Position numbers and translations under genes: made by a program
Notes under the pieces: model-generated
What the model saw: only the letters and a program-made list of their open reading frames with translations
Database searches by the model: none
What the model was told of the DNA's origin: nothing
Part shown: piece after piece, positions 13,258-17,835 of the stretch
How the letters are laid out: the number at the start of each line of letters is the position of its first letter
How positions within the stretch are numbered: position 1 is the stretch's first letter
NCBI GenBank assembly: GCA_964650975.1
Contig: CAZYWA010000111.1
Span: forward strand, 1 to 17,835
DNA from: CAZYWA01 sp964650975 [NCBI: uncultured bacterium]
GTDB taxonomy: Bacteria > JADJOY01
DNA length: 17,835 nt
Reading direction: 5' to 3'

Positions 13258-13521
13258 CGCGGAAAGCGTACGCCTGGTCCGTCCGCACCGGCGGCCTCGG
13301 CTGGACCTCGCTGCTGGAGCTCAGGTCGATGTCGGGCTGGTTCCAGTACTCGAAGTCGCCGAGCAGCGCGAACGAGTCGTCCTCTCCGAGAGATCGATCG
13401 ACGACTGGTCTCAGAGATACGTCGTGGCGGGAGTGCCGCCGGCGCCGGCACGACCGGCGAACGCCAAGCCGAGCGCGAGCATCGCCAGCGGTAAGCGTGC
13501 GCGCGGCGCCACGACGGTCAC
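13244..13521 (-). pseudogene. Small exported protein, third gene of the PPIase-DUF3604 operon, apparently frameshifted
   Basis: GTG 13521 overlaps the TGA of the DUF3604 gene as GTGA, implying coupled translation. The first 36 codons encode a clear signal peptide, ending near GRAGAGGTPA (VTVVAPRARLPLAMLALGLA at the start). They then hit a TGA shortly after TTYL at about 13414. The frame one base back carries on with SLRPVVDRSLGEDDSFALLG, DFEYWNQPDIDLSSSSEVQP and AYAFRVSGT, ending at TGA 13244-13246, and reads as real protein. One missing base near 13420-13435 would give a secreted protein of about 90 aa, rich in acidic and aromatic residues. No family is recognised. Alternatively the 36-aa peptide is complete and the rest decayed. 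The end overlaps the convergent lipoprotein gene. Confidence 0.55.
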
Positions 13522-15518
13522 GGCGTGTACCAGATCGGTGAGGTCCAGGCCCGTTCCTGGCCGGTCTTCGCGACGGTCGAATCGCTGCACGCGGGGGGAC
13601 GATCCGCGGGCGCCAGGCTCAGACACTGGTACGTGCTCCAGCGGCACGTGGGGTTCTCGACGGCGCGGGCGTAGTAGTACGCATGCTGGCTCTCCTCGAA
13701 GGTGGGATCGGTCCAGACGCTGCAGAGATCGTCGGCGCCGGTGCCTCGGGTCTCGCAGGTGTCGAGGTCGACCGACGCTCCGTTCGACGGATCGCCGGCC
13801 ACGTCGAATACCTGCTGGTGGGGCTCGCCACCGGCGTCGATCCAGCCTTTCACGACTTGCAAGCGCTGCAGCGGAGTGCCCGGGCGATCCGCGAGATCGG
13901 GGTCGCGTAGCGCGGCGACCGCGAACGTGGGTGCCGCCGCGCCGTTCGGTTTCTTCGGCAGGTCTCCGCCCATCGGCACGCCGTCGCGGTAGCCGATCTT
14001 CACCAGATCCGGATTCGAGCAAAGCTCGGCCGGGTACTTCCAGCCGCCGAAGAACCGCACCGAGATGCGCGGGCCGCTGGTGCCGAAGGTTTCACGGCGG
14101 CGCAGCGCCTCGAAGATCGCGTCGCGGGAATTCTCCTCCGCCCACACGCCGGCCAGCCCGCCGGGATTGTTCGCGAGGCCGCCAGGCAGCAAGCCGGCGG
14201 GCGTCAGGCGCTTCACCACGGTGTCTTCCTGGTCGCCGGAATGGCCCTCCCAGCGATCCTCCTCGGTGGCGCCGGGTGTCGCGTTGTGGGTGTCGGTGCT
14301 GGCGATCACTCCCAGCCGGAACGGATTCACGCCCAGGCGCATCTCTTCCTGCATGCCGGTGAGCAGGGCACCGCGCAGGAAATCGCGGTACGAAACGCAG
14401 CCGTTGCCGGAGCCGATCACGCCGCCGAGTCCTTCGCCGTCGCTGCAGGTTTCGGCGGTGGGCCGCTGTTCCTCGAACGAGCACAGCTCGTCCGGCTCGC
14501 CGATCAAGCCTGGAAACGGCAGGTGGTTCGAGCATTCGCTCTCGCCCTTGTGCTGAAAGATCTCCATCAAGGGCTCGAGCCGATTTCGCAAGCTGGCGAG
14601 CGAGCGCTGATCCTCGATGTCGGTGAGGCCCATGTAATCGGTGTTGAACTGGCGGCCGTTCGAGAGGTTCGAGTTGTGAGGAACGGCGAGCACGTCGCAG
14701 CCGGTGCCGGCGTCGAGGCATTGCTCCTTCAGGGCGCCCCACAAACCTTCCGGCAACGGCTGCTCGAAATGAGTGATCGGCAGCGCCGGCACGCTGGCGT
14801 TCCGGAAGATCACGTTGCGATGGATGCTGGAGAGGCTATTGGCACCGCTCCACTCGTAGCCCACCAGCGTCGTGAACTGACACGCCGAGGTGCGATCGTA
14901 GTTTTGCTCGGCGGCATCCTGCACGGATTTCCACACGTCGCCGGCCGCGGCCGCGCAATCGACGCCGTTCTTGCCGCACACCGCCGGAAATCTTTCCGGT
15001 GCCGTGGGTGCCAGCGCCGTGCCCCAGGCGATGGTACTCTGGTTGTCGCCTTCGCGAAACACCACGCATCGGTCCGAGGGGTAGGCTTTCGATTTCGGAT
15101 CGATGCACGCCTGCACCTCGCCGAAGAACTCGGCGTGGTCGGTGTCGGCCATGAAGTCGAGGGGGCGCGCCAGCTGCACCACGCGCGTGCCCTGGCCGTT
15201 CTCGTCGAGCGGCTCGAGGTGGATCGGCTGGCCGCGGCCGAAGCGGTAGGCGTCGTCGGGGAGGTTGCGGTTGTCCCAGATGTACGCGTCGAACGAGAGC
15301 CCGGTGTGGACGTGGAGATCGCCGAAGAGTGGCCGCTTCTCGGCGCTGTAATCGCTGCACGGCTCGCGGGTCTCGGTGCGCTGGAACGGGAGGCCGCCGC
15401 TGGTGGAGCTCGAAGAGCCGCCGTTGTTGCAGGCGGCGAGGTGGGCCGCGATCGAGCACGCGGCGATCGCGACGAGAGTGCGGCCGCGCGGCCGCCGCGA
15501 GATTTGGCGATCGCTCAT
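13518..15518 (-). CDS. DUF3604 domain lipoprotein (PHP-like metal-dependent hydrolase)
   Basis: The 666-aa product has a basic N-terminus, a hydrophobic core and a lipobox LAAC with Cys30, followed by a Gly/Ser linker. It is therefore an exported lipoprotein. The DUF3604 domain starts with FGDLHVHTGLSFDAYIWDNR at about 65-84. It continues with ADTDHAEFFGE, VLAVPHNSNLSNG and the late IASTDTHNATPGATEED, whose His/Asp clusters resemble the metal ligands of PHP/amidohydrolase-like enzymes. Many Cys residues fit a periplasmic, disulfide-bonded fold. The substrate is unknown for the family. ATG 15518 overlaps the PPIase stop (ATGA), and the stop overlaps the next start (GTGA), so the three genes are translationally coupled. 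Confidence 0.92.
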   Translation of the reverse strand: MSDRQISRRPRGRTLVAIAACSIAAHLAACNNGGSSSSTSGGLPFQRTETREPCSDYSAEKRPLFGDLHVHTGLSFDAYIWDNRNLPDDAYRFGRGQPIHLEPLDENGQGTRVVQLARPLDFMADTDHAEFFGEVQACIDPKSKAYPSDRCVVFREGDNQSTIAWGTALAPTAPERFPAVCGKNGVDCAAAAGDVWKSVQDAAEQNYDRTSACQFTTLVGYEWSGANSLSSIHRNVIFRNASVPALPITHFEQPLPEGLWGALKEQCLDAGTGCDVLAVPHNSNLSNGRQFNTDYMGLTDIEDQRSLASLRNRLEPLMEIFQHKGESECSNHLPFPGLIGEPDELCSFEEQRPTAETCSDGEGLGGVIGSGNGCVSYRDFLRGALLTGMQEEMRLGVNPFRLGVIASTDTHNATPGATEEDRWEGHSGDQEDTVVKRLTPAGLLPGGLANNPGGLAGVWAEENSRDAIFEALRRRETFGTSGPRISVRFFGGWKYPAELCSNPDLVKIGYRDGVPMGGDLPKKPNGAAAPTFAVAALRDPDLADRPGTPLQRLQVVKGWIDAGGEPHQQVFDVAGDPSNGASVDLDTCETRGTGADDLCSVWTDPTFEESQHAYYYARAVENPTCRWSTYQCLSLAPADRPPACSDSTVAKTGQERAWTSPIWYTP

Positions 15519-16399
15519 GGCGCCGGCGTCTCGATCTGGTACTGCGAGCGCAGCCGGTCGAGCGCCTCGCGGCGGTCGCGCTCGCGGCGCTCCTTCGTGA
15601 GCCGCCCCTCGATGGTCCCGCGAACCTCGGCGATTTCCGGCAAATGCGCCCCCTCTCGTCCGTCGATCCGCACCAGGTGCCAGCCGTAGCTCGACGGGAT
15701 CGGCCCCGACCAGCGCTTCTCGGGCAGCGTCATCACGCGGTCGGCGAACTCGGCGCCGAAGATGGTGGCGAGCTCGTCGCGGCTGCGGGAGACGAAACTC
15801 CGACCGCGCACGAATGGATCCCCCATCGAGTCGAGCGCCGCGCCGCCTTCGAGCGCCTCGATGGCGCCCTGGGCCACGTGCTCGAGGTCTCCGTCGATCT
15901 TCTCACGGCGGAAGAAGACGTGGGTGAGGCTCACGCGCGCGGGGCGCTCGAACTCGCCCCGGTGCGCCCAGAACCATTCGCTCACCTGCGCGTCGGTGGG
16001 CGGCTCGGTGGGCACCGCGGTGTCGAGCAGTGCCTCCATCTTCTGCACCAGGCGGCGCTTCACGATCGGGTCCTCGCGGCCGAGGTCGAGAGCCTGCGCC
16101 TCGCGGTAGAGCACCTCGCGATCGACGTGATCGCGCACCAGCGCCGCTTCCTGTTCGGGTGTCGGTGGATGCCCGTTTTGCGCGGCGAATTCGCGGCGCA
16201 AGGCCGCGAGCAGCGCAGACGTGACGACGATCTTGCGTGCGTCGGGTGGCGCGTGCGCGGTGAGCGCTTCCGCGGCGCGCCGCGCGGGCGCCACCCGAGA
16301 GATCGCCACCGATCCCACGATCGCGAGAACGCCCACCGCACCCAGCGCGAGGCCGAGAGCCAGTCCACGCCCACGGCGGTTCGAATCGATGACGCCCAT
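15515..16399 (-). CDS. Membrane-anchored parvulin-type peptidyl-prolyl isomerase
   Basis: The 294-aa product starts with a short cytoplasmic segment and one membrane span at about 12-35 (LALGLALGAVGVLAIVGSVA). A SurA/PrsA-like helical chaperone region follows (about 55-150, with VDREVLYREAQALDLGRED). A parvulin domain comes next, from VSLTHVFFRREK (about 156-167) to WSGPIPSSYGWHLVRIDG (about 230-247). A basic C-terminal helix ends the protein. It probably assists folding or proline isomerisation in the periplasm. ATG 16399 is chosen because it precedes the membrane anchor directly; no strong Shine-Dalgarno is visible. It overlaps the DUF3604 gene by 4 bp. The pairing suggests it folds the Cys- and Pro-rich DUF3604 lipoprotein (inference). 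Confidence 0.9.
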   Translation of the reverse strand: MGVIDSNRRGRGLALGLALGAVGVLAIVGSVAISRVAPARRAAEALTAHAPPDARKIVVTSALLAALRREFAAQNGHPPTPEQEAALVRDHVDREVLYREAQALDLGREDPIVKRRLVQKMEALLDTAVPTEPPTDAQVSEWFWAHRGEFERPARVSLTHVFFRREKIDGDLEHVAQGAIEALEGGAALDSMGDPFVRGRSFVSRSRDELATIFGAEFADRVMTLPEKRWSGPIPSSYGWHLVRIDGREGAHLPEIAEVRGTIEGRLTKERRERDRREALDRLRSQYQIETPAP

Positions 16400-16532
16400 C
16401 TTCGGGCGCTCATCATGGGAAACCGCAGTGCGGCAAGCAAGCGCCCGCGCAGACGGGTGGTGTCCTAGTTTGCCCTCGCGCGCGAGGGACAGCGCGCGCT
16501 CCAAACGGCATCCTCGCGACTCCAGCTTGGAG

Positions 16533-16554
16533 GCCCACCGGTCCCTCGGTGGGC
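16533..16554. other. Hairpin in the divergent intergenic region
   Basis: GCCCACCG (16533-16540) and CGGTGGGC (16547-16554) are perfect 8-bp inverted arms with a 6-nt loop. It lies in the 266-bp gap between the PPIase start and the plus-strand exported protein. No T-run follows on either strand, so it is more likely an operator or an RNA leader stem than a terminator. The rest of the gap shows nothing clear. Confidence 0.4.
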
Positions 16555-16665
16555 AGCGACCAACCTGAGACAGGACCCCCCGCGTGGGAAACGCGTACCG
16601 GCGAGGTCGCGCGAAGGGTACGATCGCCGGTCGGTGGTGGCGGGTTGCTCTGGCGGGGGGTGAGC

Positions 16666-17835
16666 ATGAACGGATCACGAACGGTTCGCGCGATTGCGGT
16701 GCTGACGCTGGTGTCGATAGCGGCGATCGCGATGAGCGCGCCAGCCGCGCACGCCGAGCGCTTGAGCCGCGACAAGGTGCCCGAGCCGCTCAAGCCGTGG
16801 GTGGACTGGGCGCTCCACGGCGAGCGCGATTCGCTGTGCCCGTTTCTGGCCGGACAGGAAGGCTCGTCTCGTTGCGCGTGGCCTGGCCGTCTCGATCTGG
16901 TTCTCGACGAGAGTGGTGGGCGATTCACGCAGACATGGGAAGTGGTCGTCGAGTCGCGCATTCCGTTGCCAGGCGAGAAGGGGCGCTGGCCGGAGGACGT
17001 GAAGCTCGACAACGCCCCCGTGGTACCGCTCGCCGAGGACGCTTCACCGTCGCTGCGCGTGGCCGCAGGAAATCACGTCATTTCCGGGGCTTTTCGGTGG
17101 GATTCGCTTCCCGACTCGCTGGCCGTCGACTCGGCCACCGGGCTCGTGGCGCTCACGGTGCGCGGTGCCTCGATCGCGTTTCCCAATCGCGGCGCCGACG
17201 GCCGCGTGTGGCTGGGACGCGCGGCCGCCGCGCCGGCCGAGGAGGAAAGGGCCAGCGTGCGCGTGAATCGGCGTGTTTCCGACGACGTGCCGCTCACGCT
17301 CTCGACGCGGATCGATCTCTCGATCTCGGGCAAGGCGCGCGAGATCCGTCTCGGTCCGGCGCTTCCCGCGGATTTCACGCCGCTATCGCTCGGCAGTCCG
17401 CTCGCGGCGCGGCTCGAGCCCGACGGCAAGCTGCGCGTCCAGGTGCGGCCGGGGCAGTGGCAGATCGATCTCGTCGCCCGGCACGTCGGACCGGCCGCGT
17501 CGCTCGCGCTGCCACAGCCGGGCGAGCTCTGGGCCGAGGGTGGCGAGGAAGTGTGGGTGTGGGACGCGCGACCCGCGTTGCGAGTCGTCGAGGTGGAGGG
17601 CGTCACCGCGGTCGATCCGCAGCAGACGACGCTGCCCGAGGACTGGAAACGCTTGCCGGCGTACCGGATGGCGCCGGGCGTCGAGATGAAGCTCACCGAG
17701 CAGCGTCGCGGCAACGATCCGCCAGAGCCCGACCGGCTCACGCTCGAGCGCACCTGGTGGCTCGATTTCGACGGCGGCGGTTACACGGTGCGCGACGCGA
17801 TGGGAAAAGATGCAGCCGGGGCAATGGCCCATGTA
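16666..17835 (+). CDS. Large exported protein of unknown function, N-terminal part, runs off the right edge
   Basis: From ATG 16666, preceded by GGGGGGTGAG, the frame is open for 390 codons to the window edge. It begins with a signal peptide (AIAVLTLVSIAAIAMSAPA, AHA cleavage near residue 30). A conserved-looking segment follows: LKPWVDWALHGERDSLCPFL, then CAWPGRLDLVLDESGGRF, with two Cys that could pair. The remainder alternates short beta-rich stretches such as VISGAFRWDSLPDSLAV, GRVWLGR and VRVNRRVSDDVPLTL. This suggests tandem beta-sandwich domains in a periplasmic or surface protein. I know similar N-termini only from uncharacterised proteobacterial exported proteins and cannot assign a function. 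Transcription is divergent from the PPIase-DUF3604 operon. Confidence 0.85.
   Translation, partial: MNGSRTVRAIAVLTLVSIAAIAMSAPAAHAERLSRDKVPEPLKPWVDWALHGERDSLCPFLAGQEGSSRCAWPGRLDLVLDESGGRFTQTWEVVVESRIPLPGEKGRWPEDVKLDNAPVVPLAEDASPSLRVAAGNHVISGAFRWDSLPDSLAVDSATGLVALTVRGASIAFPNRGADGRVWLGRAAAAPAEEERASVRVNRRVSDDVPLTLSTRIDLSISGKAREIRLGPALPADFTPLSLGSPLAARLEPDGKLRVQVRPGQWQIDLVARHVGPAASLALPQPGELWAEGGEEVWVWDARPALRVVEVEGVTAVDPQQTTLPEDWKRLPAYRMAPGVEMKLTEQRRGNDPPEPDRLTLERTWWLDFDGGGYTVRDAMGKDAAGAMAHV

Noticed and set aside
1-17835. CRISPR arrays, tRNA or rRNA genes, insertion sequences
   Set aside because: No regularly spaced direct repeats, no tRNA-like cloverleaf or rRNA segment, and no transposase-like coding sequence were seen on either strand.

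Overview
This is a GC-rich bacterial window with a strong G/C bias at third codon positions. Two lipobox signal peptides, a membrane-anchored parvulin and a large exported protein point to a Gram-negative. The gene mix (DUF3604 plus parvulin, Gfo/Idh/MocA plus GMC oxidoreductase, DUF433/DUF5615) would fit a soil or sediment bacterium of the delta-proteobacterial or related uncultured type. That placement is inference; no rRNA or marker gene is present.

Layout. (1) 1-1649, all minus strand: the N-terminal part of a zeta-toxin-like P-loop kinase running off the left edge, an alpha/beta hydrolase, and a small membrane-protein gene that can only be read through a frameshift. (2) 1650-1977: non-coding, with an AT-rich island carrying repeated TTTACAA/GTAAAG boxes. 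(3) 1978-6935: a sugar-related block. A GT4 glycosyltransferase (minus) starts 38 bp from a plus-strand run of a Gfo/Idh/MocA oxidoreductase, a GT2 glycosyltransferase (4-bp GTGA overlap) and a GMC flavoprotein oxidoreductase (4-bp gap). (4) 7221-9183: a DHH/DHHA1 phosphoesterase and a HAD hydrolase. (5) 9333-9936: a DUF433/DUF5615 toxin-antitoxin pair whose toxin is frameshifted. (6) 10010-10597: a poorly understood stretch with a possible 53-aa ORF, a 46-aa minus-strand ORF with almost pure G/C third positions followed by a 15-bp perfect hairpin, and a chain of hairpins ending in a T6 tract on the plus strand. (7) 10598-13257: a RidA-family protein, an exported HExxH metallopeptidase-like protein, a polytopic membrane protein whose gene tail overlaps the peptidase gene, and a small lipoprotein. 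(8) 13244-16399, minus strand: a tightly coupled operon of parvulin-type PPIase, DUF3604 lipoprotein and a small exported protein (ATGA and GTGA overlaps), the last gene again apparently frameshifted. (9) 16666 to the right edge: the N-terminal part of a large exported protein of unknown function.

The best candidates for something little described are the coupled PPIase-DUF3604-small exported protein operon, the 46-aa gene with its structured surroundings, and the overlapping alternative stems at 10478-10523. Three genes each need one missing base to be restored. That may reflect assembly errors rather than biology, so raw reads should be consulted before calling them pseudogenes.
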